A stretch of DNA of 64,000 bases, taken from assembly GCF_030815985.1 (NCBI RefSeq), contig NZ_JAUSXM010000001.1:1984001-2048000 (forward strand), given 5' to 3'. The translations under genes and the position numbers were made by a program. The stretch comes from Paenibacillus sp. W2I17 (GTDB lineage: Bacteria > Bacillota > Bacilli > Paenibacillales > Paenibacillaceae). Shown piece after piece: positions 7,806-15,592 of this stretch. Each line of letters opens with the position of its first letter. The first letter of the stretch is position 1. The notes beneath the pieces were generated by a model. It had not been told where the DNA came from and searched no databases. It saw nothing but the letters and a program-made list of their open reading frames with translations.

Positions 7806-7931
7806 TTGTACAATAATTTTATATATAGGATTTAAATTTGAGGAAAAGGTTCCTATCAGTTATCCAGTCGTCACTTCAGTAGCTGGTTCTGGTTCTTGTA
7901 CTCGTCCAACTTGCAACCAGCGCATATCTCT

Positions 7932-8429
7932 CTAATCCCGATCAAAGAACACATGTTCAGCCTGTATTTTCCCCTGATCTATTGTCATGATGCCAAATGA
8001 GTATTGTTTCTGAAAACGCCGATCCGTAGGCGACCCCGGATTAAATACCAGTGTGTTGTCCACGGTATGCATCACCGGGATATGTGAGTGTCCGTAGATC
8101 ACAGCATCCACATGCTGGCCTGCAAATGTATGAATTGCATTCTGCTCCGTACCCTTTGATCCCAGATGACCGTGCACAAGACCCAGACGAAGCCCTTCCA
8201 CTTCAACAATACGGGAATATCCCAGTTCTTCAGCGATTTCGGCCGGGTCCGTATTACCCGCTACCCCTTCAACAGGTGCATACTCACTAAGCATTGGGTA
8301 TACACTCCAATCCGACCAGTCGCCGGCATGAAGAATGAGATCTGCACTCGGCAATACATCCAGGAGCCTAGCCGGTAACTTCCGTGATTTACGTGAACAA
8401 TGCGTGTCGGAGATGACTACAATTTTCAT
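7932..8429 (-). CDS. YfcE/MJ0936-family metallophosphoesterase
   Basis: 165 residues from the ATG at 8429, chosen because AAAGGTGG lies 8 nt upstream and the protein then begins MKIVVISDTHC, as the family does. A longer frame to 8462 has no ribosome site. The calcineurin-like metal motifs are in order: SDTH, HAGDWSDW, GNTD, LVHGHLGS, YGHSHIPV, FNPGSP. The family hydrolyses phosphodiesters with Mn2+ or similar metals and is cytosolic. It is a single gene between an intergenic repeat on its 5' side (8453-8622) and its own terminator. Confidence in the family is high; the physiological substrate is unknown. Confidence 0.9.
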   Translation of the reverse strand: MKIVVISDTHCSRKSRKLPARLLDVLPSADLILHAGDWSDWSVYPMLSEYAPVEGVAGNTDPAEIAEELGYSRIVEVEGLRLGLVHGHLGSKGTEQNAIHTFAGQHVDAVIYGHSHIPVMHTVDNTLVFNPGSPTDRRFQKQYSFGIMTIDQGKIQAEHVFFDRD

Positions 8430-8452
8430 ATAACAACCCACCTTTCCTTTAA

Positions 8453-8622
8453 GGTCGTTCAAAAAGTCCGCTTTTGATTACGAAGGATGCCTAACGGCAT
8501 CGCAACATCGAATATGGAATTCAGCCGAAATGTCCGTTGCTCACGTAGTTTCCTACGCTCCGCTACTCCATTTCTAACTTCATCCCATCTTCTCGGTACT
8601 GAAAACCACCCTTTTTGAACAT
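8453..8622 (+). repeat. Intergenic palindromic repeat, copy 1 (~170 bp, REP/MITE-like)
   Basis: It begins TCGTTCAAAAAGTCCGC and ends CTTTTTGAAC, an inverted pair of ends. Inside are hairpins GATGCC-taac-GGCATC and CGTAG-tttc-CTACG and a longer GAAATG/CATTTC pair. Near-identical copies lie at 22395-22570, 24354-24530 and 40764-40943. Confidence 0.85.
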
Positions 8623-8645
8623 GCACTCTAAGCCTTTATTGCAAT

Positions 8646-9080
8646 CTATTCTGTCTGTGATGGAACAGTTTGCATCTGAGTACAGGAACGTTCCATATCT
8701 TCGAGTGTAATGGATGCAAAGAACTGCTCCACCTTCGCCTCGGCAACCTGATACAGATTGGTCAGCAAGCTGTCTATATGCAAGCCCACTTCACAATCCG
8801 GGTTACAATTGCCGTGAATCGGGAACAATGGACCTTCGTCCTTGGCAGCCTGATAGATCATGGCTAATGTGATTTCACTTGATGGCTTCGCTAAGTAGAA
8901 GCCTCTTGTTCCAGGAGAGGAGTTCACCAATCCTGCCTTTTTCAGCCCGCCCAGAATACGTCTGACGACGACAGGGTTGGTATTCACGCTACCTGCAATA
9001 TGTGCAGACGTGATTCGTTCAGGCGCGCTGAGTGACAATAACAACAAACAATGCACACTGACCGAAAAATGAGTACTCAT
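8646..9080 (-). CDS. Rrf2-family transcriptional regulator (YwnA-like)
   Basis: 144 residues. The N-terminal winged helix contains SVNTNPVVVRRILGGLKKAGLV, the Rrf2 signature recognition helix, followed by a wing (SPGTRGFYLAKP). A cysteine pair, CNPDC, sits at about residues 92-96, near the place where Rrf2 sensors bind clusters or sense thiols. YwnA-type members have one cysteine here, so redox or metal sensing is possible but unproven. ATG at 9080 is preceded by AAAGGTGG at 6 nt. Its target is unknown; no adjacent gene is an obvious partner. Confidence 0.88.
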   Translation of the reverse strand: MSTHFSVSVHCLLLLSLSAPERITSAHIAGSVNTNPVVVRRILGGLKKAGLVNSSPGTRGFYLAKPSSEITLAMIYQAAKDEGPLFPIHGNCNPDCEVGLHIDSLLTNLYQVAEAKVEQFFASITLEDMERSCTQMQTVPSQTE

Positions 9081-9122
9081 GATTAACCACCTTTATTTAA
9101 TATAATCCAGGACATGCTGACG

Positions 9123-9500
9123 TTATTCAGAAAACAGATCCTTTTCGGGACGTGCTCTGATCTTGAGCTGTCGCACACTGTATTCCAGTTGTTTCACAAT
9201 ATCATCCAGTTGTTTGCGATCAATCTTGGTCGGATCTTCCACCGGTTTCGCGGACGACTTAAGATCGCGGATCGTTAACTGCTGTTCTTGCCATTTGTCC
9301 ATCAAATCTGCAATATTGGCATAGAAACGTTCGTAATCTTTGATGACCAGGTCAAGATAAGCATCTACCTCATCCGGATCATAACCACGAAGTTTATAAT
9401 TAAATTGTTTTTCATGAATCGATAACGCATCTAGCTGCACTCCCAATTGTTTAAACAATTGTCTCTGTTTATCCAATCTTCGTTTCATATGTTCATCCAT
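9123..9500 (-). CDS. DivIVA-domain protein
   Basis: 125 residues from ATG 9500, chosen over upstream codons because GGAGG lies 8 nt before it. The central segment FNYKLRGYDPDEVDAYLDLVIKDYERF is the DivIVA/GpsB membrane-curvature motif with its coiled coil. It is preceded by an unusual ~45-residue basic N-terminal helix, so the DivIVA motif is internal rather than at the very N-terminus. The C-terminal part is helical and ends KDLFSE. Its likely role is in cell-envelope or septum organisation at the membrane. A TATAAT lies immediately upstream of the ribosome site. It is a single gene, divergent from the yteA-like gene. Confidence 0.8.
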   Translation of the reverse strand: MDEHMKRRLDKQRQLFKQLGVQLDALSIHEKQFNYKLRGYDPDEVDAYLDLVIKDYERFYANIADLMDKWQEQQLTIRDLKSSAKPVEDPTKIDRKQLDDIVKQLEYSVRQLKIRARPEKDLFSE

Positions 9501-9699
9501 ATTGACAACCTCCATTATAGGCCAAGCCGTGGTTCTATTTCCTGTAAAGAACATACGGCATTTTCTCTCTCTATTTTTTATAACACATAATCCGTCAGAT
9601 ATAAAACGATACAGCCCTATTCCTCACGAAAATGATTGCTTTTCATCCATTTCGGGTAAAGACACACTACACCCCACAACGGGAAAGGAGCATGTCCTT

Positions 9700-10266
9700 A
9701 TGAGTACATTAACTAAAGATCAACATCAAATACTGAAAAACGCCCTTTTGGAGCAACGTGAAAACTTGCAGCGTCATTTTGAATCCAGCATGGAAGACGG
9801 TGCTCCAGTCGAGTCGCTGAAAGATTCAACCGGTGAGCTGTCCTCCTATGATAATCATCCGGCAGATGCCGGTACGGAAACATTTGAACGCAGCCGTGAT
9901 CTGGCGATTGACGATACATTAACAGACGAATTCAATCAAGTGAACGACGCATTGGAACGTATGGAGCAAGGTACATATGGAACCTGTGTAACGTGCGGAG
10001 AAGATATTCCCTTCGAACGACTTGAGGCTATCCCTTATACCGCTTACTGTATTGACGACACACCTAATCGGGAGATCAGCAACGATCGGCCCGTTGAAGA
10101 AGAGGTAATGACCATGCCTCCGAGTGGTGCTGGAGAAGGTAGACAGCAGCGGGCCGGCAAGTTCGACAACGCAGATGCGTGGGAAGCGGTCGAAGAATAT
10201 GGTACATCTAATTCCCCAGCAACCGCAGCCAAACGTGATGTGAAGGGTTACGATGAGAACATGTAA
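9700..10266 (+). CDS. DksA/TraR C4-zinc-finger-type protein, YteA-like
   Basis: 188 residues. The start is set at ATG 9700 because AAAGGAG is 9 nt upstream and no site supports the longer frame. The N-terminal coiled coil (KDQHQILKNALLEQREN) is followed by SYDNHPAD and the zinc-finger-like segment YGTCVTCGEDIPFERLEAIPYTAYC. The second metal-binding pair has only one Cys, as in B. subtilis YteA, a sporulation-associated protein. The acidic C-terminal region ends KGYDENM. Ribosome or RNA-polymerase binding of the DksA type is not established for this branch. It is monocistronic with a terminator at 10350-10376. Confidence 0.85.
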   Translation: MSTLTKDQHQILKNALLEQRENLQRHFESSMEDGAPVESLKDSTGELSSYDNHPADAGTETFERSRDLAIDDTLTDEFNQVNDALERMEQGTYGTCVTCGEDIPFERLEAIPYTAYCIDDTPNREISNDRPVEEEVMTMPPSGAGEGRQQRAGKFDNADAWEAVEEYGTSNSPATAAKRDVKGYDENM

Positions 10267-10349
10267 CTTCGTTATGAGCTGAAATGGTAAGCGTCAAAAT
10301 TGAAATGAATTCAATAGGCGCTCCACCATTAGCCTTCCTTATCACGCAT

Positions 10350-10376
10350 TAAAAAGCCGCCATTGGGCGGCTTTTT
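10350..10376. terminator. Bidirectional terminator between yteA-like gene and regulator gene
   Basis: AAAAAGCCGCC-att-GGGCGGCTTTTT. A and T runs on both sides make it usable from either direction. Confidence 0.85.
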
Positions 10377-10456
10377 CTAGTTTTCTCCAAAGCAGTCTCT
10401 CACATTTGCCATTACTTGCTTCCAGCGATAACGCTAAACCCATGTATTCCATCGAT

Positions 10457-11149
10457 TTATTCTTTCGATCCACTATCAGATGATGCAGATTCCTGCCGCT
10501 TAGAAACAGATCGAGACTTTTTCGTAGTTGCTTTGTCCTTATCAGACGTAGCTTTCTTTTTCTCTTTTGCATTTGTCTTAGAAGCAGGTATTTTCACTAT
10601 AGGTTTAGAGAGAGCAGAGAATAACTGAAAGACCTCATGTTCCCCTTGTCGATTCTCTTTTGTAGTATAGGGTTCACAGAGTTTTATGATGTTTTTATAC
10701 AACTGCTCTACTTCCTCACGGGTTGCATACAGCGTGATGTCCGAGAGGAACATCCGATCTTCGTTTTCCGCCTGATGCATGAATCGCTGACGACTTTGTT
10801 CGAACATCTCATTTAATAATTTGAGTGTCTCGGACCGAAACACCTGTTTCAATGGAGAGTTTTCCTTATCTTCATCTTCGTGACGGAGATGGATCTCTCC
10901 GGTGAATGGTTCATAATATTTGGCGATAATCCCATTAATCTCACGTGTAGAAACGATGGTCAGCAGACCAATTTTCTCCAGCTTTTTTACATGATAGTGA
11001 ACTTTGGCTGGCACCTCACCCATCTGGTCGGCGATCTCTTTGACAGTGGATGGTCTGCCCTGCTTGTTAAACATATTCATAATCTGTATCCGATACGGAT
11101 CGGAGTAGATTTTAATTTCTTCAATTGTTGAAAGAACCTTGTGCTCCAT
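10457..11149 (-). CDS. Winged-helix (ArsR-like) transcriptional regulator with basic tail
   Basis: 230 residues from ATG 11149 (GAGG 7-8 nt upstream). An upstream ATG at 11185 is only ~4 nt from the predicted transcription start and has no ribosome site. Residues ~1-80 form an ArsR-type winged helix (IYSDPYRIQIMNMF, VKEIADQMGEVPAKVHYHVKKLEKIGLL). The middle is helical. The last ~45 residues are a Lys/Ser-rich low-complexity tail. It follows the MFS exporter gene on the same strand but has its own promoter (11196-11225). It probably controls that exporter, whose promoter carries repeated half-sites. Confidence 0.85.
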   Translation of the reverse strand: MEHKVLSTIEEIKIYSDPYRIQIMNMFNKQGRPSTVKEIADQMGEVPAKVHYHVKKLEKIGLLTIVSTREINGIIAKYYEPFTGEIHLRHEDEDKENSPLKQVFRSETLKLLNEMFEQSRQRFMHQAENEDRMFLSDITLYATREEVEQLYKNIIKLCEPYTTKENRQGEHEVFQLFSALSKPIVKIPASKTNAKEKKKATSDKDKATTKKSRSVSKRQESASSDSGSKE

Positions 11150-11195
11150 CCCTGTATCCTCATTTCCGGGGTACCTGTTGTCCATCGATATCTCT

Positions 11196-11225
11196 ATTAT
11201 ACCGTTGCGTCAGGACTTCGGTCAA
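11196..11225 (-). promoter_or_regulatory. SigA promoter of the winged-helix regulator
   Basis: -35 TTGACC (11220-11225), 18-bp spacer, -10 TATAAT (11196-11201), reading toward the regulator. Confidence 0.75.
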
Positions 11226-11282
11226 AACGAGCGAGAAATGACTTGATACGGAAAATCGGCTAATGATCACTTCTGAATATCT

Positions 11283-12572
11283 TCACAGAGCACTTCGAAA
11301 ACTTTTGCTAAATAACAACATACCTGCTGACATGGCAAGCATAATACCAAAAACGATAAACAGAACAGGCATGGTCATCCAATCTGCAAGTGCTCCCGAA
11401 ACCATACTCCCAAGGGGTGCAACACTCAAGACGAGCATACCCTGAAGGGCATACACTCTGCCCAGCATCTCCGAAGGGGTAACTTCCATAAGATAGGTGG
11501 CAAGCGGTGTTGTAGCCAGCGGAATCCCCATACCCATCAGTAGACAAAAGACCGCTGCAACCGGCAGTTGGAAGGAAGTCATATAAGCGGGTAGTGCCGT
11601 CATCGCATAACTGAGACCCAACATGACAACACCGCTGATGACCAGCACACCTTTACGATAATTCGCTCCCCTTTGTGTCAACCATACACCGCTAAGCAAC
11701 ATACCTCCCACCATCAGCCCACTGAGCAGACTTAATCCCCCAGCGCCAGCATGCAACGTTTCAATGACATAGGGTGTACGGAGAACATTAAACGGCATCA
11801 GGCAGAAATTAACGAAGGCAAACAGGATGGAGACAATTAACAATAAGGCATGTTTACGGAGAAAATGAAAAGCTTCCGCCATTTCGGAGAATATACTACT
11901 TTTGTCGGATGGAAGAGAATTCATTTCAGTTGATGTTTTACTTTCATTGTTAGCAGATGTTAAGACTTCAGGGTAGCCTACTCGGCTCATCATTAAAGCA
12001 CTTAGCGCAAACAACCCCGCATCAATCAAGATCGTCCAGGCAATGCCTATTGTAGCAATAAGGGCACCCGCCACTGCAAGTCCTGCGAGTTCGGCCACTC
12101 TGGTTGCGGAAGAGGACATGGCATTACCCGAAAGCAGCATCGATTGGGGAAGCAATCGGGGGACACTGGACACTTCCGCAGGAGTAGTGAAGCATTCCAG
12201 CAAAGAATTCAGAATCGTAATGACAAACAGATGCCAGACTTCAAGTTGGCCCAATCCAAACAGCAGAGCTGTAATACCCACTAACAACCCGCGACCCGTA
12301 TTCGTAATCACAATCACTTTTTTGGGAGACATGCGATCAACCAAAGCACCGGCGAACAGTCCCAGAAGGATATTGGGCAAAAAATTCACCGCCAGCAACG
12401 TACCCATCAACACTTTCGAACCGGTTAGAATGTACACCATCCAACTGTAGGCAATCGAGTCAATCGAATCACCAAATCTGGATACAACTTTACTAAGCAT
12501 AAATTGCATGTACGGTCTGATTCGTATTAACTCACCCATACCTTGCTTGCCAACTGCTGTGTTATCACTCAT
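11283..12572 (-). CDS. MFS transporter (MFS_3-type exporter)
   Basis: 429 residues with about 12 hydrophobic segments. The loop 2-3 motif GALVDRMSPKKVIVITN is the MFS signature. The opening FMLSKVVSRFGDSIDSIAYSWMVY and the ECFTTPAEVSSVPRLLP stretch resemble the enterobactin/macrolide-type exporters of MFS_3. It likely pumps a drug or siderophore-like molecule out across the cell membrane. GAGGAG lies 9 nt before ATG 12572. Its promoter overlaps three copies of a 9-10 bp motif (12589-12669), suggesting repression by the neighbouring winged-helix protein. The central loop (~residues 205-230) is long and polar. Confidence 0.88.
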   Translation of the reverse strand: MSDNTAVGKQGMGELIRIRPYMQFMLSKVVSRFGDSIDSIAYSWMVYILTGSKVLMGTLLAVNFLPNILLGLFAGALVDRMSPKKVIVITNTGRGLLVGITALLFGLGQLEVWHLFVITILNSLLECFTTPAEVSSVPRLLPQSMLLSGNAMSSSATRVAELAGLAVAGALIATIGIAWTILIDAGLFALSALMMSRVGYPEVLTSANNESKTSTEMNSLPSDKSSIFSEMAEAFHFLRKHALLLIVSILFAFVNFCLMPFNVLRTPYVIETLHAGAGGLSLLSGLMVGGMLLSGVWLTQRGANYRKGVLVISGVVMLGLSYAMTALPAYMTSFQLPVAAVFCLLMGMGIPLATTPLATYLMEVTPSEMLGRVYALQGMLVLSVAPLGSMVSGALADWMTMPVLFIVFGIMLAMSAGMLLFSKSFRSAL

Positions 12573-12588
12573 CCCTTTTCACTCCTCA

Positions 12589-12669
12589 ACGTTAAAATAT
12601 TTTTCATGTTAATTTTATTTTAACGTAAGTTATGCAGAAATCAATACCTCCGTGAAAATAATTTTAACG
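12589..12669 (-). promoter_or_regulatory. Operator/promoter of the MFS gene
   Basis: A perfect 10-bp inverted repeat, ACGTTAAAAT (12589-12598) and ATTTTAACGT (12617-12626), with a third half-site ATTTTAACG at 12661-12669. On the minus strand a promoter TTGATT-16-TAAAAT places its -10 on the middle half-site. Confidence 0.55.
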
Positions 12670-12766
12670 ACAAGTAAACAAAGTAAAATCTCGCTCTACT
12701 TTCAGATGATTCGTAATCAACACAAAGATTTTTGGGACAACCTTTTTGGACAACCTCCTATAACAC

Positions 12767-12790
12767 AAAAAACAGACCACATGTGGTCTG
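12767..12790 (-). terminator. Terminator of the barnase-barstar operon
   Basis: The perfect palindrome CAGACCACATGTGGTCTG is followed on the minus strand by TTTTTT. Confidence 0.85.
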
Positions 12791-12832
12791 CTCGGCTGGA
12801 CATATTGTATTTGAACTGCCTTTATTTGCTGC

Positions 12833-13108
12833 CTACTTCTCAACAAGCAATTGAAATCCAGACTGTTCAGCCTGAACCTCCAACATCAAATCACGTACCC
12901 GGCCTGCTTCATTCCCTAATCGTTCTTCGCTGATTAGGTAGTTGGTCCATTTTAGCTCTAGTGGAAGTTCAATCGTACCCGTCAGGCAATCCCACAGAGC
13001 GTCGAGATTACCCCCATAAAAATCCGGCAGCTTCAGCTTATCCTTTAATTGTTGATGAAGTTCAGCGCTACTCGCAAAGTCTTCTCCATCCAGAATCACG
13101 GTATTCAT
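12833..13108 (-). CDS. Barstar-family ribonuclease inhibitor
   Basis: 91 residues, the normal barstar length. It opens MNTVILDGEDFASSAELHQQL and continues LKLPDFYGGNLDALWDCL, matching the barstar helix and loop (YGxNLDALWDxLTG) that plugs the barnase active site, including the key Asp and Glu region. It is cytosolic. It sits directly downstream of the barnase gene with 14 nt between them, so toxin and antidote are made from one transcript. The operon ends in a perfect hairpin terminator. Confidence 0.93.
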   Translation of the reverse strand: MNTVILDGEDFASSAELHQQLKDKLKLPDFYGGNLDALWDCLTGTIELPLELKWTNYLISEERLGNEAGRVRDLMLEVQAEQSGFQLLVEK

Positions 13109-13122
13109 GGCTGCTCCTTCCT

Positions 13123-13563
13123 CTATTTCAAACGTGTAAATGATGCATAGTGATCTGTCGTTTTGTAGATGAGCCCATCATTGGAGTACACAATCCGATC
13201 CGAATTACGGAAGCCGGAAGTATAGTTAATATCCGCTTCGCGCCATGTACGTCCGCTGGCCGAAGGCAGAAGCCCTTCCCGATTGCCAAATGTGTCCCCA
13301 CCGATGCTTTTCCCAGGAGCAACTACAGCCAAGTTTCCTTTTGACGCTACCCAGCCAAGTCCTGTTGCCTGTGATTTGGTAATAAAGTTACATGGCAACG
13401 TTCCGTTTGCACTCAAATAGTTAGCTACACCCGTAAACGTATTGATGATGGTACATGTTGCAGCAGATGCCTTCTGCTGTGCGACTGGAGTGAACTGTGA
13501 ACCTGTGAGGAAAACAAACGTTAACAACAATGCCAGTAATGCGGTAGATATCAACTTTTTCAT
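13123..13563 (-). CDS. Secreted barnase-type guanyl-specific ribonuclease
   Basis: 146 residues from ATG 13563, with GGGAGG 8 nt upstream. A signal peptide (KKLISTALLALLLTFVFLTGS) is followed by a short pro-region ending near KASA-AT. The mature enzyme keeps the barnase hallmarks: NTFTGVANYL, LGWVASKGNLAVVAPGKSIGGD, TWREADINYTSGFRNSDRI with the catalytic Glu and Arg, and TTDHY with the catalytic His. Two cysteines (ATC at the mature N-terminus and LPC in the first third) are not present in B. amyloliquefaciens barnase and could form a disulfide. It cleaves RNA outside the cell. Barstar lies immediately downstream. Confidence 0.93.
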   Translation of the reverse strand: MKKLISTALLALLLTFVFLTGSQFTPVAQQKASAATCTIINTFTGVANYLSANGTLPCNFITKSQATGLGWVASKGNLAVVAPGKSIGGDTFGNREGLLPSASGRTWREADINYTSGFRNSDRIVYSNDGLIYKTTDHYASFTRLK

Positions 13564-13653
13564 CAATCCGGCCTCCCGATCCCTCAAAGTAGATGAACGT
13601 TGTCACGATATGCGTTCTGCAAGCTGTAACGTTCTAGTTGTATGTTCTGCTAG

Positions 13654-13682
13654 ATTATAGTAAACAAGTCATCTCATGACTA
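13654..13682 (-). promoter_or_regulatory. Promoter of barnase-barstar operon
   Basis: -35 TAGTCA (13677-13682), 17-bp spacer, -10 TATAAT (13654-13659). It implies a leader of about 80 nt. Confidence 0.5.
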
Positions 13683-13764
13683 TTTATATCACATCATTTT
13701 GGTAGAAAGATCAAATGAAGACGTTTAATTTGTAAAATATTATAATTGTAACATTTTAAGACAG

Positions 13765-13796
13765 AAAAAAGACTCTCATCCTGAAGATGGAGTCTA
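13765..13796 (-). terminator. Terminator after the 13826 oxidoreductase gene
   Basis: GACTCCATC-ttcag-GATGAGAGTC, followed by TTTTTT on the minus strand. Confidence 0.75.
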
Positions 13797-13825
13797 CTTT
13801 TCTAGTATGTTTAAACTGACCTAAT

Positions 13826-14833
13826 CTAATCGATCAGTTGCACCCGTTGACGAGTTCGAGCCGATTCCAGGCATGCATCAATAACGCGCATGTTTTGAAT
13901 GGTATTTTCCGGACTGAAAGGTAGGGCAGCTCCATCAAGCACAGCCGTTGCAAATGTCTCCACCTGAAGCACATAGGAATTGGACACCGATACACGTTCC
14001 TCACGGCTGACCGAATCGGTGTGCACAATAATCTGAGGTGGAATATCACTGTTCTCCCAGCCAAATACTTTTGGCAGTTCAATCCGCCCTTCCGTCCCGA
14101 GAATCTCCATCTCCGCTCGACCTGAAGCCCACATACCACAGTCAAAAGTTAAAGCTACCGAATTCGGAAATTCTACCAGTCCTGACGCCATCATATCCAC
14201 GCCATCATGCTCGTCCGAGAATAGAGCGTGTACTGTCACCGCTTCCGGTTCCTGTCCCAGATACATCCGGGCTGCCGAGATCGGATACACGCCAAGATCG
14301 AATAATGATCCGCCGCCCATCTCTCTTTTGAACCTTACATTTTCCTTGTCATCAGCGGTATTACAGGTAAAGTTTCCATGGATGGCTCTGACGATGCCAA
14401 TCTCTCCACTAGCTATAATCTCTTGCACACGTCTGTGCTTGGGATGATATCGATACATAATCGCTTCTGCAAAAAGAACACCATGCTGATGACATACCTC
14501 AATCATTTCTGCCGATTCATCTGCATTCAGGGCAGCCGGTTTCTCACACAACACGTGTTTGCCAGCCTGTGCCGCTTTGATGGTCCATTCTTTGTGCATA
14601 TGGTTAGGCAAAGGAATATAGATGGCTTCAATGTCCGGATCAGCGATGAGCTCTTCATAACTGCCATACGATCTGGCAATGCCGAGTTCTTCAGCAAGGG
14701 TTTCCGCTTTTTCCTTACTACGGCTGGCAATCGCCAACACCTCACCACGTTCGGACTGCTGTATCGCCGGAATGACTGCATTTTTGGCAATGGTTGACGT
14801 ACCGAGTACACCCCACTGTAACTGTCTGTTCAT
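13826..14833 (-). CDS. Gfo/Idh/MocA-family oxidoreductase
   Basis: 335 residues from ATG 14833, chosen because AAAGGA sits 8 nt upstream; two upstream Met codons are too close or lack a site. The Rossmann start WGVLGTSTIAKNAVIPAI is followed by CEKPAALNADE with the catalytic Lys, and GGGSLFDLGVYPISAARM in the second domain. The family reduces or oxidises sugars or trans-dihydrodiols with NAD(P). It starts 2 nt after the stop of the rtp-like gene, so both are co-transcribed and probably coupled. That pairing of a replication-terminator homologue with a dehydrogenase has no obvious functional reason. A terminator follows. Confidence 0.88.
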   Translation of the reverse strand: MNRQLQWGVLGTSTIAKNAVIPAIQQSERGEVLAIASRSKEKAETLAEELGIARSYGSYEELIADPDIEAIYIPLPNHMHKEWTIKAAQAGKHVLCEKPAALNADESAEMIEVCHQHGVLFAEAIMYRYHPKHRRVQEIIASGEIGIVRAIHGNFTCNTADDKENVRFKREMGGGSLFDLGVYPISAARMYLGQEPEAVTVHALFSDEHDGVDMMASGLVEFPNSVALTFDCGMWASGRAEMEILGTEGRIELPKVFGWENSDIPPQIIVHTDSVSREERVSVSNSYVLQVETFATAVLDGAALPFSPENTIQNMRVIDACLESARTRQRVQLID

Positions 14834-14835
14834 GC

Positions 14836-15216
14836 TCATCTTCCTTTCGTACCGTAATTGTCCTCTTCTGCCTTGTGTAACATGCCGAGACAACGATCCA
14901 GGTCCGTTTTGACCTGTTTCTTGTATAACTCAGCTTTTTCCGCACCATCATCCGTAAAATGATATAAAACGATTTCCTGAAAATCCACCTTTGGATCATT
15001 ACCTTTAAGTTTCTTCGTCCGATAAAAAACACCTTGCTGTACCAATTCATGCAGTGCCCGATATACCTCGCTCTGGGGTGGTACATAACCGTAGTCTTTG
15101 AATTCTTGCTTAATCGCCTCCAGCATCTCGTAACCATACCCCCTGTGCTGTTCAACCATCGTAATCAGATACAGCTTGATAAATGCCCGCTGTGCAATCA
15201 TAAAAGCCACGTTCAT
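14836..15216 (-). CDS. rtp: Replication terminator protein homologue (Rtp family)
   Basis: 126 residues from ATG 15216 (AGGAGG just upstream; a likely TATAAT lies about 30 nt further up, ruling out longer starts). It resembles B. subtilis Rtp (122 aa) throughout as I remember it: QRAFIKLYLITMVEQ, GYEMLEAIKQEFKDYGY, SEVYRALHELVQQGV, QEIVLYHF, ELYKKQVKTDLDRC. Rtp is a winged-helix dimer that binds Ter sites and stops replication forks in one direction. A PadR-type regulator is the alternative, but the C-terminal helix DLDRCLGMLHKAEEDN matches the Rtp dimer helix better. The dehydrogenase gene follows at once. Two identical 14-bp motifs lie upstream (15380, 15567). Confidence 0.8.
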   Translation of the reverse strand: MNVAFMIAQRAFIKLYLITMVEQHRGYGYEMLEAIKQEFKDYGYVPPQSEVYRALHELVQQGVFYRTKKLKGNDPKVDFQEIVLYHFTDDGAEKAELYKKQVKTDLDRCLGMLHKAEEDNYGTKGR

Positions 15217-15592
15217 TCCCCTCCTGTCAGAACCTATATATCTAGTATTATAAAACTTATGTTCGTGTTCTGCCATCTTTCTCCGCTTTGCCTCCCTTTT
15301 ATCTATCTTCAAGGAGAGCGAGCAAGAAATCGTGTGAATATGGGGTAGCCTGGGGGAAGCACGGAAAAAGGTTTGCTTTTGTGAATTTTTCATGTAATGA
15401 AATTTTAATTTATATTCAAAAGTTGTTTATTTCAGGGCTCAGGGAGTCTTGAGATCGAATTTTAATAATAAGAAAGACTGTGCAAAAGCTGTAATACCTG
15501 TGCTCCTGTATCTTGTGTTCGTATACTCTCGTACACCTGTACATTCCTGCACAGTTGTGATTCTGTTGTGAATTTTTCATATGTTGATATAT
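15217..15592. other. rtp upstream region with two direct repeats
   Basis: No gene. TGTGAATTTTTCAT occurs at 15380-15393 and 15567-15580 in the same orientation. On the minus strand CTGTGCA...TGCACAGT (about 70-nt loop, then TCTTTCTT) may end the acyltransferase transcript. Confidence 0.5.

Larger units (their letters stand above)
7594..7931. other. Intergenic region, no gene
   Basis: It holds the leader and probable promoter of the 6676 operon on one side and the terminator of the 7932 gene on the other. Short frames here lack convincing start sites. Confidence 0.6.

Noticed and set aside
7860..7925. 21-codon minus-strand frame after the phosphodiesterase gene
   Set aside because: Only a weak AGAGAGAT in place of a ribosome site and no conserved look; probably untranslated 3' sequence before the terminator.
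7747..7935. 62-codon plus-strand frame
   Set aside because: Runs antisense through a clear minus-strand terminator and has no ribosome site.
8453..8622. Repeat copies as small protein genes or insertion sequence remnants
   Set aside because: No conserved frame among the four copies and no transposase fragment; hairpins are what is conserved.
10342..10572. 76-codon minus-strand frame overlapping the winged-helix gene
   Set aside because: It is an out-of-frame reading of the Lys/Ser-rich tail of the regulator and starts inside it.
14836..15393. Long start (185 aa) for the rtp-like gene
   Set aside because: The extra N-terminus crosses a probable TATAAT and has no similarity to Rtp; ATG 15216 gives the usual length.
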